Of a DNA stretch of 24,958 nucleotides, positions 6,466 to 14,097 are shown piece by piece; within the stretch, counting starts at the first letter, position 1, and each line of letters begins with the position of its first letter. Origin of the DNA: DATJPD01 sp036394195 (GTDB lineage: Bacteria; Pseudomonadota; Alphaproteobacteria; CACIAM-22H2); NCBI GenBank assembly GCA_036394195.1, contig DASWFO010000191.1, positions 1 through 24,958 on the forward strand, written 5' to 3'. Under the pieces are notes generated by a model. That model made no database searches. It saw only the letters and a list, made by a program, of their open reading frames with translations, and was not told the DNA's origin. Both the position numbers and the translations under genes were made by a program.

Positions 6466-8025
6466 TTAGCGGCCCGTGACGACTTTCTTCTCGGCCAATC
6501 GATGCAATGCCGCGCGATCCACCTTGTTGGTGGCTGCCAGCGGCAGCTTGTCGAGGAACCAGACAAAGCGCGGATGCTGATAGGCCGGGGCGTTGGCGAG
6601 CGCGAACTGCTTCACCGCCTCCTCGGTCGGCTGGCGGCCGGCCTTCGGGATCACGAACGCGACTGGCTTCTGGCCTTTGATCTCGTCGTCGACCGGCACG
6701 ACTGCCGCCTGCGCGATGTCCGGATGCTGCTCCAGCATGCGCTCGACGTCGCCCGGATAGATGTTCTCGCCGCCGGAGACGAACATGTCGTCGGTGCGGC
6801 CGACGAAGTAATGAAAGCCGTCGGCGTCGCGCCGGAACACGTCGCCGGTGATGTAGAAGCCGTCGGCGCTGAATGGCCTGAGCTCCGGCCGGTTGTGATA
6901 GCCCAGCATCAGCGCCGGGCATTTCATCTCGAGCACGCCTTGTCCGGCGTTGCGGTCGGCGCCGTCGACGAGGCGCAGCTGGACGCCAGGATGCGGGGTG
7001 CCGACCGACGCCTCGGGCTGCGGCAGCCCCTTTGGATGGGGCCCGAACACCACCGGCCCGGCTTCGGTCGTGCCGTAGGCGTTGGTCACCTTGGCCTGCG
7101 GCAGGGTGCGGTGAATGGCCTCCATGAGGCTCGGGCTTACCGGGGCCGACCCCATGCGCAGGAACTCGACCGACGACAGGTTCGTGCGGCCCAGCAGGTC
7201 CGTCTCGCGCAGCATCATGGCGATCATCGGCGGCACCGCGGTCAGCCAGGTGCAGCGATAGCGGCCGATCGCCTCGATATAGGCGCGCGCGGTGAACTGC
7301 GGCAGCAGGACCACCGTCGCATGCGCCGCACAGGCGAGCTTGCCGAGCGCCAGCGCGTTCATGTGGTAGAGCGGGGCCGCGATCAGATAGCGGTGGCGCG
7401 ACAGGTCCTGATCGGCCAGCCGGGTTTCGACCACCCAGATATGGCTCCGATGGGAGAGCACCACACCCTTCGGGACGCCGGTCGAGCCAGAGGTGTACAG
7501 GAACATCGCCGCTTCATCGGGTCGCGGAGTGACCGCGTCGAACGCGCCGATATCGAGGAGCCGCTCGAAGCTCTCTTCGCCGCTACCGTGGAAATTCACC
7601 GCCGGGAGGTCGGCGGGGCATTGGGCGCGCCGCGGCGGATCGCAGAACACCAGCTTCGATCCGGAATCGCGCAGGATGAACTCGATGGTCGCCTTGGGAA
7701 ACTTGAAGTTCACCGGCACGGCGACAAGCCCGGCGCGCATGATCCCGAAATACGCCGCGAGATACTCGGCGCGATTGGCCGACAGGATCGCCACCCGGTC
7801 ACCGCGCGCGAGGCCGCGCCGCAACAGCCCGCGGGCGACGCCGCGGGCCATCTCATCCAGCCGTGCGTAGGTAAACTCGCGCGGCGATGTCTCGCCACCC
7901 AGATCGATCACCGCGATCTTGTTCTGATCGCGGTCGCGCCGGATCAGATCGCCGAGATTAGTGAAGGCGGCCTTCTCATCCCCTCCCCCCTTGCGGGGGA
8001 GGGTCAGGGAGGGGGGTGCCGACAT
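6466..8025 (-). CDS. Acyl-CoA synthetase / AMP-dependent ligase
   Basis: Class I adenylate-forming enzyme of 519 residues that would activate a carboxylic acid to its CoA thioester through an acyl-adenylate. It shows P-loop YTSGSTGVPKG (177-187), VTNAYGTTEAGP, YITGDVFRRDADGFHYFVGR and the C-terminal catalytic Lys501 in TNKVDR. Residues 4-15 (PPSLTLPRKGGG) are not family sequence: they are encoded by a palindromic repeat at 7981-8018 that lies in frame. The next in-frame ATG is far inside the domain, so ATG 8025 is kept, although no clear ribosome-binding site precedes it. It follows the thioesterase gene by 15 bases, and both belong to the leftward operon. The acid is unknown; the fold includes fatty, aromatic and dicarboxylic acid ligases. 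Confidence 0.92.
   Translation of the reverse strand: MSAPPSLTLPRKGGGDEKAAFTNLGDLIRRDRDQNKIAVIDLGGETSPREFTYARLDEMARGVARGLLRRGLARGDRVAILSANRAEYLAAYFGIMRAGLVAVPVNFKFPKATIEFILRDSGSKLVFCDPPRRAQCPADLPAVNFHGSGEESFERLLDIGAFDAVTPRPDEAAMFLYTSGSTGVPKGVVLSHRSHIWVVETRLADQDLSRHRYLIAAPLYHMNALALGKLACAAHATVVLLPQFTARAYIEAIGRYRCTWLTAVPPMIAMMLRETDLLGRTNLSSVEFLRMGSAPVSPSLMEAIHRTLPQAKVTNAYGTTEAGPVVFGPHPKGLPQPEASVGTPHPGVQLRLVDGADRNAGQGVLEMKCPALMLGYHNRPELRPFSADGFYITGDVFRRDADGFHYFVGRTDDMFVSGGENIYPGDVERMLEQHPDIAQAAVVPVDDEIKGQKPVAFVIPKAGRQPTEEAVKQFALANAPAYQHPRFVWFLDKLPLAATNKVDRAALHRLAEKKVVTGR
7981..8018. repeat. Palindromic CCCTCCCCC/GGGGGAGGG repeat within a coding region
   Basis: Perfect 9-base arms (7981-7989 and 7995-8003) with a 5-base loop CTTGC, followed by a TCAGGGAGGGGGGT tail. 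The unit lies inside the first 15 codons of the acyl-CoA ligase and is read as PSLTLPRKGGG. It resembles the pair of elements at 23530-23595, so the window has at least three copies of this family, common between genes in related genomes. Confidence 0.75.
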
Positions 8026-8040
8026 GTCGCTGGCCGCGGC

Positions 8041-8463
8041 CTAGCCCTTCGGCGGCGCCGTGAAGTAGGTCCCGCGGCCGCTGGCGAGCAGCTTGCCCGC
8101 CGCGTCGACGATCTGCGCTTCCGAGGTCGAGAACTGGCTGCCCATCCGCACGACCTTGCCGCGGGCGATCAGGTCGCCCGGCATGGCGGGGCTATGATAA
8201 TCGACCCGAAGGTCGATGGTCGGCACGGCGCGTCCGAGCTTGCTCACCATCGCCCAGTCCGCGGCGAGGTCGACGAGGGCCGCCAGCACGCCGCCATGGG
8301 TGTAGCGCCGGTCGGGATTGACCACCCATTCTTCGCGCCATGTCGCCCTGATCTCGATGCCGTCGTCGGTCAACGCCGTCACCTTGAGGCCGAGCCACTG
8401 GTGGTAGGGCCCGCGCGCGATCAGCGCCTGGACTTTTTCGAGGGTCAGTTTTTCGTCGCTCAT
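8041..8463 (-). CDS. PaaI-family hotdog thioesterase
   Basis: A 140-residue single hotdog domain of the PaaI/4HBT family, which hydrolyses acyl- or aryl-CoA thioesters in the cytoplasm. The family signature is HGGVLAALVDLAADWA, with His56-Gly-Gly and Asp65 at the positions expected of the active site, followed by the ATIDLRVDYH-type strand (here PTIDLRVDYHSPAMPGDL). The GAGGAG site overlaps the stop of the upstream oxidoreductase gene, and the ligase gene follows 15 bases later. Its place beside a CoA ligase suggests release or proofreading of CoA intermediates of the same pathway. Confidence 0.9.
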   Translation of the reverse strand: MSDEKLTLEKVQALIARGPYHQWLGLKVTALTDDGIEIRATWREEWVVNPDRRYTHGGVLAALVDLAADWAMVSKLGRAVPTIDLRVDYHSPAMPGDLIARGKVVRMGSQFSTSEAQIVDAAGKLLASGRGTYFTAPPKG

Positions 8464-8473
8464 GCGTTTCTCC

Positions 8474-9496
8474 TCACGGCGTGATCACGACCTTGCCGAT
8501 CACCTCGCGGTCCTGGATCAGGCGCAGCCCTTCGGCAGCCTTCTCCAGCGGCAGGACCTTGTCGATGACCGGCTTGATCTTGCGCTCCGCGATGAGGTCC
8601 ATCAGGCCTTTCAGATTCTCGTCGTAGAAGCTGTTGGAGCCGATGATCTTCAGCTCGAACGTCCACACGTAACGCAGGTCTTCCTTGGGATCGTGCCCGG
8701 CGGTGGCGCCGCAGACCAGGAGCTTGCCGCCGCGCTTCAGGCAGCGCAGCGACGGCACCCAGGTGTCGCCGCCGGTGAAGTTGATCACCGCGTCGACGCC
8801 GCCTTCGTAGGACCGGCGCTGCGGCTTGCCGTATTTCTCGACCGCCCATTTGGAGAAATCGACCTGCTTGTAGTCGATCACCTCGTCGGCACCGAGGTCC
8901 TTCAGCCGCTTCATCTTCTCCTCGCTGCTGGCGCAGGCGATGACGTGCGCGCCGAGCAGCTTGCCGAGAACGACGCACCCGGTGCCGACGCCGCCGCTGG
9001 CGCCCAGCACGATGACCTTCTCACCCTTCTCGATCGTCTTATGGGTGATCATCATGCGATGCGCGGTGCCGTAGGCGACCGGCAGTGACGCCGCCTCTTC
9101 GAAGCTGACGCCGTGCGGCATGACCAGAATCTGGTCGGCGCCGACAAGGCAATATTCGGCCATGCCGCCGTCCAGCATTTCGCCCATCAGGCCCTTTTTC
9201 TTGTTGACCGGATTGACCAGCACCCGGTCGCCGCGTTTCCAGCCGGACACACCGGGGCCGACCTCGGCGATCTCGCCGGCCATGTCGAGGCCGATGACCA
9301 CCGGCAGCGGCACCTTGATTCCCGGCATGCCGCGCATGGTGAAGACGTCGTGATAGTTGAACGACGACGCGCGGACGCGGATCACCACACAGCCTTCGGC
9401 GACCTGCGGGACCGGATAATCGGTCACCACCTCGAGATTTTCGAGCCCGCCGTGCCGGCGCAGCACCAGCGCTTTCATCGTCTTGCCGCCACTCAC
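8474..9496 (-). CDS. Zinc-independent MDR oxidoreductase (quinone oxidoreductase-like)
   Basis: A 340-residue medium-chain dehydrogenase/reductase: GroES-like N-terminal domain and a Rossmann domain with VIVLGASGGVGTGCVVLGK for NAD(P)H. The Cys/His zinc ligands of alcohol dehydrogenases are absent: the region usually reading GVCHSD is SSFNYHD, and there is no four-Cys structural lobe. It is therefore likely a quinone oxidoreductase, enoyl reductase or similar. GTG 9496 is chosen because TAAGGAG lies 7 bases upstream; the internal ATG (9478) would leave that site too far away. It is the first gene of a leftward operon with the thioesterase and CoA ligase, divergent from the UbiD gene. Reduction of a double bond in the pathway is an inference. 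Confidence 0.9.
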   Translation of the reverse strand: MSGGKTMKALVLRRHGGLENLEVVTDYPVPQVAEGCVVIRVRASSFNYHDVFTMRGMPGIKVPLPVVIGLDMAGEIAEVGPGVSGWKRGDRVLVNPVNKKKGLMGEMLDGGMAEYCLVGADQILVMPHGVSFEEAASLPVAYGTAHRMMITHKTIEKGEKVIVLGASGGVGTGCVVLGKLLGAHVIACASSEEKMKRLKDLGADEVIDYKQVDFSKWAVEKYGKPQRRSYEGGVDAVINFTGGDTWVPSLRCLKRGGKLLVCGATAGHDPKEDLRYVWTFELKIIGSNSFYDENLKGLMDLIAERKIKPVIDKVLPLEKAAEGLRLIQDREVIGKVVITP

Positions 9497-9560
9497 AACA
9501 AGTCTCCTTACACGTTCCGGTGAGCCGGGAGATTAGGTGCCGGCGGCGGCCGCGTCCAGA

Positions 9561-9589
9561 TTGCCAGCGTGGCCGTCCCTCGCTACCTT
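9561..9589 (+). promoter_or_regulatory. Candidate sigma-70-type promoter for the UbiD operon
   Basis: TTGCCA (9561-9566, five of six matches to TTGACA) and TACCTT (9584-9589) are 17 bases apart in the 116-bp divergent region. The predicted transcript would start just before the AGGAGAG site at 9601, giving a very short leader. The -10 match is weak, so this is tentative. I found no equally good leftward promoter. Confidence 0.33.
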
Positions 9590-9612
9590 GCCCCTCACCC
9601 AGGAGAGCGTGA

Positions 9613-11205
9613 ATGGACGAGAATTTCCGCGAGTATCTGGACCGGCTGCGCAAGCACGGGGAGCTGGTCGACCTCCGTCAGCCGGTGGACATCCGGCATA
9701 TTGCGACCCTGGTCGATCAGGCCAAGACGGCGCTCTATTTCCACGACGTGATCGGCTATGACATGCCGGTCGTGTCGGGCATCATCCGCACCCGCGAGCG
9801 CGCCATCCTGTCGATGGGCTGCAGCAATTACGCGGAAATCGAGGCCAAGCTCAAGCAGGGGCTGGACCATCCGATCCCGCCCAAGCGGGTCGCCAATTCG
9901 CGGGCGCGCGAGGTGCGGCTGGTCGGCGACGAGGTCGATCTCTACAAGCTGCCGATCCCGATGTCGTCGATCTACGACGGCGGGCCGATGATCACCGCCG
10001 GAGTCGTCATCGCGCGCGATCCCGAGCTCGGCGTCAACAGCGGCATCTACCGGTTCCTGGTCAAGGAGAAGAACCTGACCGGCATCGACATCGTGACGCC
10101 GAACAACATGCGGCTGTTCGCCCAGCGCGCCTACGAGGCCGGCCGCCCCTGCCCGATCTCGATCAGCATCGGCGTCCATCCGCTGGAGATCATGGGCTCC
10201 GGCTATCGCGCCCCGCTCGGCGTCGATGAAATGGCGATCGCCGGCGGCTTGCGCGGCAGGCCGGTCGAGCTCGCGTCGTGCGAGACGATCGACATGCCCT
10301 ATATCGCCGATGCCGAGATCGTGCTCGAGGCGGAGATCCTGCCCACCGGCTGGACGTGGCCCGAGGGCCGGTTCGGCGAGTTCACCCGGCTGATGGGGGG
10401 CTTGCACTGGAACCCGCTGGTCAGGATCAAGGCGATCTCGATGCGCAAGGACGCGGTCTATTACGCCTTGCACATGCCGTGGGAGAACACCTGGCTCGCC
10501 GCCCCGACGCGCTACGCGGCTCTGCGCCAGGCGCTGAAGAACGCCGGCGTGGTGGTCAAGGACATCAACGTAACCTTGGGCGGCTGCGCCATGTGGCACG
10601 CCGTGATCTCGATCAGGAAGCAGCCGGGCGAAGGCAAGAACGCGCTGCTCGCCGCCCTCTCGGTCATGGACCTGAAGCACGTCGTGATCGTCGACGACGA
10701 CATCGACATCTTCGACCCGATGGATGTCGAGTGGGCGATCGCAACGCGGGTCCAGGGCGACCGCGACGTGATGATCGTGAGCAACGTGCGCGCCAAGCCG
10801 CTCGATCCCAGCTTGCCGCCGACCCCACAGGGCATGGTGCCGACGACCGCCAAGGTCGGCATCGACGCGACGATCCCCGAAGGCGTGCCGCGCGAGCGCT
10901 ATGAGCGCATCTCGTACGCATATTCGGACCGGGCCAAGATCGAGGACTACGTCAAGGGCAAGGCCGACAACGGCGGGCAGATCGGCGACGAGCGGACCGT
11001 GGCGGCGCTGGCGGAGGAGATCCTCGCCCTCCTCGACGAGGCGCCGCTCTACTACACCGACATCGCCGAGAAGTTCGGCAATTACGATTTCCAGCTCGTG
11101 GCGCGAGCCATGGGTCATCTGCACCGGACGGAAAAGCTGTGGCAGGACGACAAGGGCCGGATGTGCGTGCGCGGCTCGAAATTCGCCGCCAAGCCGCCGC
11201 GGTGA
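9613..11205 (+). CDS. UbiD-family (prenylated-FMN) decarboxylase with C-terminal extension
   Basis: A 530-residue UbiD-family enzyme; relatives reversibly decarboxylate aromatic or alpha,beta-unsaturated acids with prenylated FMN made by UbiX (not in this window). The conserved Glu-Arg-Glu set is visible: Arg147 in NSGIYR, and Glu251 and Glu256 in EGRFGEF. Asn142 and Glu235 (ADAEIVLE) match metal/cofactor ligands. Where E. coli UbiD reads SHRG after TGMHWL, this protein has TPNN, so one metal ligand may differ. After the core, residues 455-525 form an extra segment (EEILALLDEAPLYYTDIAEKF, then a helix and strands) resembling a winged helix. ATG 9613 follows AGGAGAG. First gene of the rightward operon; its divergent partner operon encodes a CoA ligase. 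Confidence 0.92.
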   Translation: MDENFREYLDRLRKHGELVDLRQPVDIRHIATLVDQAKTALYFHDVIGYDMPVVSGIIRTRERAILSMGCSNYAEIEAKLKQGLDHPIPPKRVANSRAREVRLVGDEVDLYKLPIPMSSIYDGGPMITAGVVIARDPELGVNSGIYRFLVKEKNLTGIDIVTPNNMRLFAQRAYEAGRPCPISISIGVHPLEIMGSGYRAPLGVDEMAIAGGLRGRPVELASCETIDMPYIADAEIVLEAEILPTGWTWPEGRFGEFTRLMGGLHWNPLVRIKAISMRKDAVYYALHMPWENTWLAAPTRYAALRQALKNAGVVVKDINVTLGGCAMWHAVISIRKQPGEGKNALLAALSVMDLKHVVIVDDDIDIFDPMDVEWAIATRVQGDRDVMIVSNVRAKPLDPSLPPTPQGMVPTTAKVGIDATIPEGVPRERYERISYAYSDRAKIEDYVKGKADNGGQIGDERTVAALAEEILALLDEAPLYYTDIAEKFGNYDFQLVARAMGHLHRTEKLWQDDKGRMCVRGSKFAAKPPR

Positions 11206-11211
11206 GATGAT

Positions 11212-11293
11212 TTTCGTCACTCCCGCGAAAGCGTGAGTCCATGGTTCAGCGTCGCAGATGGATGGTCGCCTGAAGCCGCGGCATGACGAAGAT
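11212..11293. repeat. Degenerate extragenic palindromic repeat
   Basis: This 82-base stretch between the UbiD and SDR genes contains an imperfect hairpin (ACTCCCGC-GAAA-GCGTGAGT, 11219-11238, one mismatch) and ends in GGCATGACGA. It is read as VTPAKA on one strand and MDSRFRGSDE on the other, the peptide signatures of the common TCATTCCCGCGAAAGCGGGAATCC-type element. The copy is diverged. It may weaken cotranscription between UbiD and the downstream genes. Confidence 0.55.
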
Positions 11294-11365
11294 GGAAGCA
11301 CTGGATGCCCGCTCAGGTGCTCGCGAAACGCGACACCGAAGCGGCCATGACGGAGGGAAGAGACG

Positions 11366-12148
11366 GTGGATCTGAATTTATCCGGCCGGACAGCGTTGAT
11401 CACCGGCGCATCCAAGGGCATCGGCCGCGCCGCCGCCGAGGCGCTGGCCGCCGAAGGCTGCAGCCTCGTCCTGGTGTCACGGACCGCGGCCGATCTCGAA
11501 GCCTTGAAGGGTGAGATCGAGCGCAAGTACAAGGTCCACGTGACGATTTCGGCCCTCGACCTGTCGAAAGGCGAAAGCGTCACCAAGCTGGCCCGCGACC
11601 ACTCGACGATCACCATCCTGATCAACAATGCCGGCGCCATTCCCGGCGGCAATCTCCTGGAGATGGACGAGGCGCGGTGGCGCGCCGCCTGGGACCTCAA
11701 GGTCTTCGGCTACATCAATCTGTGCCGCGCCTTCTATCCTTTGATGAGGGGCTGGCGCACCGGCGTGATCATCAACGTGATCGGCAGCGCCGCCCTCACC
11801 CATGATCCCGAATATATCTGCGGTGTCACCGGTAACGCGGCACTCGCCGCCTTCACCCAGTCTTTGGGCAGCACCAGCGCCAGGGATGGCATCCGCGTCC
11901 TCGGCGTCCATCCCGGGCCGACCTCAACCGACCGCCTCGTCACCTTGATGCGCAAGAAGGCGAAGGACCGCACCGGCAGCGAGGACAACTGGCCGGAGCT
12001 GGTGAAGCCGCTGCCGTTCGGCCGCGCGGCCACGCCGCAGGAGCTGGGTGCGGCCATCGCCTTCCTCGCCTCCGAGCGCTCGGCCTACACCAGCGGGACC
12101 ATCGTGACCATTGACGGCGGCGCCTCGGCGCGCGCCCAATCGTTCTGA
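11366..12148 (+). CDS. SDR-fold oxidoreductase with degenerate active site
   Basis: A 260-residue Rossmann-fold protein. The NAD(P)-binding TGASKGIGRA near residue 14 and the NNAG motif are intact, and the C-terminus (TSGTIVTIDGGASA) is typical of short-chain dehydrogenases. The catalytic positions are not: aligning GVTGNAAL with YxxxKAAL gives Gly for Tyr and Asn for Lys; the Asn of DVNxxG is Lys (DLKVFG); and the catalytic Ser position reads Gly (NVIGS). It may use another chemistry or only bind a nucleotide. GTG 11366 is selected by GGAGGGAAG 6 bases upstream. The next gene begins 19 bases after its stop, so it lies in the hydrolase operon. Confidence 0.85.
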   Translation: MDLNLSGRTALITGASKGIGRAAAEALAAEGCSLVLVSRTAADLEALKGEIERKYKVHVTISALDLSKGESVTKLARDHSTITILINNAGAIPGGNLLEMDEARWRAAWDLKVFGYINLCRAFYPLMRGWRTGVIINVIGSAALTHDPEYICGVTGNAALAAFTQSLGSTSARDGIRVLGVHPGPTSTDRLVTLMRKKAKDRTGSEDNWPELVKPLPFGRAATPQELGAAIAFLASERSAYTSGTIVTIDGGASARAQSF

Positions 12149-12167
12149 GCTTAAGCGGGAGAGACGC

Positions 12168-13043
12168 ATGGCGCATCTGACCACCGACGACGGGGTGAAG
12201 CTCTATTACGAGGAGACCGGCGCCGGATCGCCGATCGTGTTCGTGCACGAATTCGCCGGCGACCATCGCTCCTGGGAGCCGCAGGTGCGTTATTTCTCGC
12301 GGCGCTATCGCTGCATTATCTATAACGCGCGCGGCTATCCGCCCTCGGACGTGCCCAAGGAATGGGAGCGCTACTCGCAAGATCGCGCGCGCGACGATAT
12401 CCGGGCGGTGCTCGACGCCCTCAAGATCGACAAGGCGCACATCGTCGGCCTGTCGATGGGCGGCTTTGCGACGGTGCATTTCGGCATGGCCTATCCCAAG
12501 CGCGCGCTGTCGCTGGCGATTGCCGGCGCCGGCTACGGATCGGTCCCCGGCGACCGCCAGAAATTCGTCCAGGATTCGGAGACCTCGGCCAAGCGCTTCG
12601 AGGAGCGGCCGATCGCAGAAGCCGCCGAGACCTACGCCATGAACGCGAGCCGCGTGCAGCTCCTGAACAAGGACCCGCGCGGCTTCCAGGAGTTCCTGCA
12701 GCAGCTCAAGGAGCATTCCGGCCTCGGCTCGGCCAACACCCTGCGCGGCGTGCAGATGCGCCGCCCATCGCTCTACGACCTTGTCGACAAGATGAAGGCC
12801 ATCCCGACGCCGGCCCTGATCATGACCGGCGACGAGGACTGGCTGTGCCTGGAGCCCGGGCTCCTGATGAAGAAGGCCATCCCGAATGCCGGCCTGGTCG
12901 TGCTGCCGAATGCCGGCCACGCGATCAACCTCGAGGAGCCGGCGCTGTTCAACCAGCAGCTCGACGACTTCTTCCACGCGGTCGAGCTCGGCAAATGGCC
13001 AAAGCGCGACCCGCGCGCGATGGTCAATGTGAAAATCCCGTAG
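12168..13043 (+). CDS. Alpha/beta hydrolase (cytoplasmic)
   Basis: A 291-residue alpha/beta hydrolase without a signal peptide. The oxyanion region is VFVHEFAGD, the nucleophile is Ser96 in GLSMGG, the acid is probably the Asp in MTGDEDW, and the base is the His in NAGHAINLEEP. The overall pattern resembles MhpC/BphD-type C-C hydrolases and lactonases, but esterase activity fits equally. ATG 12168 is preceded by GGGAGA; an in-frame upstream start (12111) would run into the SDR gene. Its place between an SDR-fold protein and a second hydrolase in the UbiD operon suggests a hydrolytic step of the same pathway. Confidence 0.9.
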   Translation: MAHLTTDDGVKLYYEETGAGSPIVFVHEFAGDHRSWEPQVRYFSRRYRCIIYNARGYPPSDVPKEWERYSQDRARDDIRAVLDALKIDKAHIVGLSMGGFATVHFGMAYPKRALSLAIAGAGYGSVPGDRQKFVQDSETSAKRFEERPIAEAAETYAMNASRVQLLNKDPRGFQEFLQQLKEHSGLGSANTLRGVQMRRPSLYDLVDKMKAIPTPALIMTGDEDWLCLEPGLLMKKAIPNAGLVVLPNAGHAINLEEPALFNQQLDDFFHAVELGKWPKRDPRAMVNVKIP

Positions 13044-13065
13044 CTTCGGCGGTTCGGACCCTCTC

Positions 13066-14097
13066 ATGCTCAAACTCCAAACCGCGCTATCGCAGCTTCT
13101 GTCCATCGTGCTGCTGGCCCTATTGGCGACCATGGCCATGTCCACGGCGCATGGTGCTCAGCGCGCCGCCGCCATCGAATACGACTTCGTCGAGCGGCCG
13201 GCGGGGTTGCCGGACTCCTTCGCGGCACCGCCGGGGGTCAGCCTGCGCTTTCTCGCCATCACGACCCTTGACGGCTTCAAGGTCGACGCGGCCCTGTGGG
13301 AGCCGGAGACGCAACGGGCGGGCGGTCCGCTCGTCATCACCGTGCATGGCAGCGGCGGCAACTTCACCGGGCCGCCACAGGGCTTCCTCAGCCGCGGCCT
13401 TGCCGGCAAGGGCACCAGCGTGCTCGCCATCAACACCCGCCAGCACGATGGCGGGGTGAACAAGGACAATTTCCTCGACACCCGCCGCGACATCGAAGCG
13501 GCCGTCTACACGGGCCGGGCGCTCGGCTATCCGGCCCTGGTGCTGCACGGCCACAGCCTCGGCAACATTCAGGTGCAGTACTACGCGGCGAACAACTGGG
13601 ATCCCGACATCAAGGCCGTCATCCTATCGGGCATGTTCGGCAATCTGCCGTGGAAGTCGCGGCATATCCTCATCGAGAACGAGGACAATTTCCGGCAGCT
13701 GACAGAAGCCGCGAACGCCGCGTTGCGCGCCGGCACCGCCGCCGACGTGCTGCCGGTCCGCATGGGCTGGGTAACCGGCGAGCAAGTGCCCATCTCGGGA
13801 CAGCACTTCCTGACATACCGGCTCGAGGGGACCAGCGTCGCCGACGGGACCTATTGGATCCGCCGTATCCCGCGTCCAATCCTGATGCTCCGCGATGAAG
13901 GCGATGCCATCGTCCAGCCCTTCGAGCCGTACATGCTGCTCTCGGCGGCCACGGCCGAAGGCTCGCTGGTTCCCGAGATCAAGTACGTGATGCTGCCCAA
14001 TCCCAAGGGCCGGAGTCCCGCGGCCCACGGCTTCATCGACAACCAGCAGCAGCTGGTCGACACCATCGCCGGCTGGCTGGCCGAGCGGAAGCTGTGA
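13066..14097 (+). CDS. Exported alpha/beta hydrolase
   Basis: A 343-residue alpha/beta hydrolase with a signal peptide (LLSIVLLALLATMAMSTAHG, cleavage near residue 30), so it probably acts in the periplasm. The oxyanion motif is TVHGSGGN, and the nucleophile is Ser164 in HGHSLGN. DEGDAIV carries the likely acid, and AAHGFID the likely base. It differs strongly from the preceding cytoplasmic hydrolase, so the two are not a recent duplication. The ribosome-binding site is weak (CGGACC). The stop overlaps the next start (TGATG), coupling it to the N-formylglutamate amidohydrolase gene. Substrate unknown; periplasmic ester cleavage before uptake is possible. Confidence 0.85.
   Translation: MLKLQTALSQLLSIVLLALLATMAMSTAHGAQRAAAIEYDFVERPAGLPDSFAAPPGVSLRFLAITTLDGFKVDAALWEPETQRAGGPLVITVHGSGGNFTGPPQGFLSRGLAGKGTSVLAINTRQHDGGVNKDNFLDTRRDIEAAVYTGRALGYPALVLHGHSLGNIQVQYYAANNWDPDIKAVILSGMFGNLPWKSRHILIENEDNFRQLTEAANAALRAGTAADVLPVRMGWVTGEQVPISGQHFLTYRLEGTSVADGTYWIRRIPRPILMLRDEGDAIVQPFEPYMLLSAATAEGSLVPEIKYVMLPNPKGRSPAAHGFIDNQQQLVDTIAGWLAERKL

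Noticed and set aside
6502..8484. A 660-codon open frame on the plus strand
   Set aside because: Antisense shadow of the acyl-CoA ligase and thioesterase; no domain motif.
11305..11514. Small plus-strand ORF before the SDR gene
   Set aside because: It overlaps the SDR gene out of frame, and its translation becomes Arg-rich shadow sequence.
9595..11700. A 701-codon open frame on the minus strand
   Set aside because: It runs antisense to the UbiD and SDR genes, whose motifs are unmistakable. Long antisense frames are expected in G+C-rich coding DNA, and its translation is Arg/His/Asp-rich with no recognisable domain.
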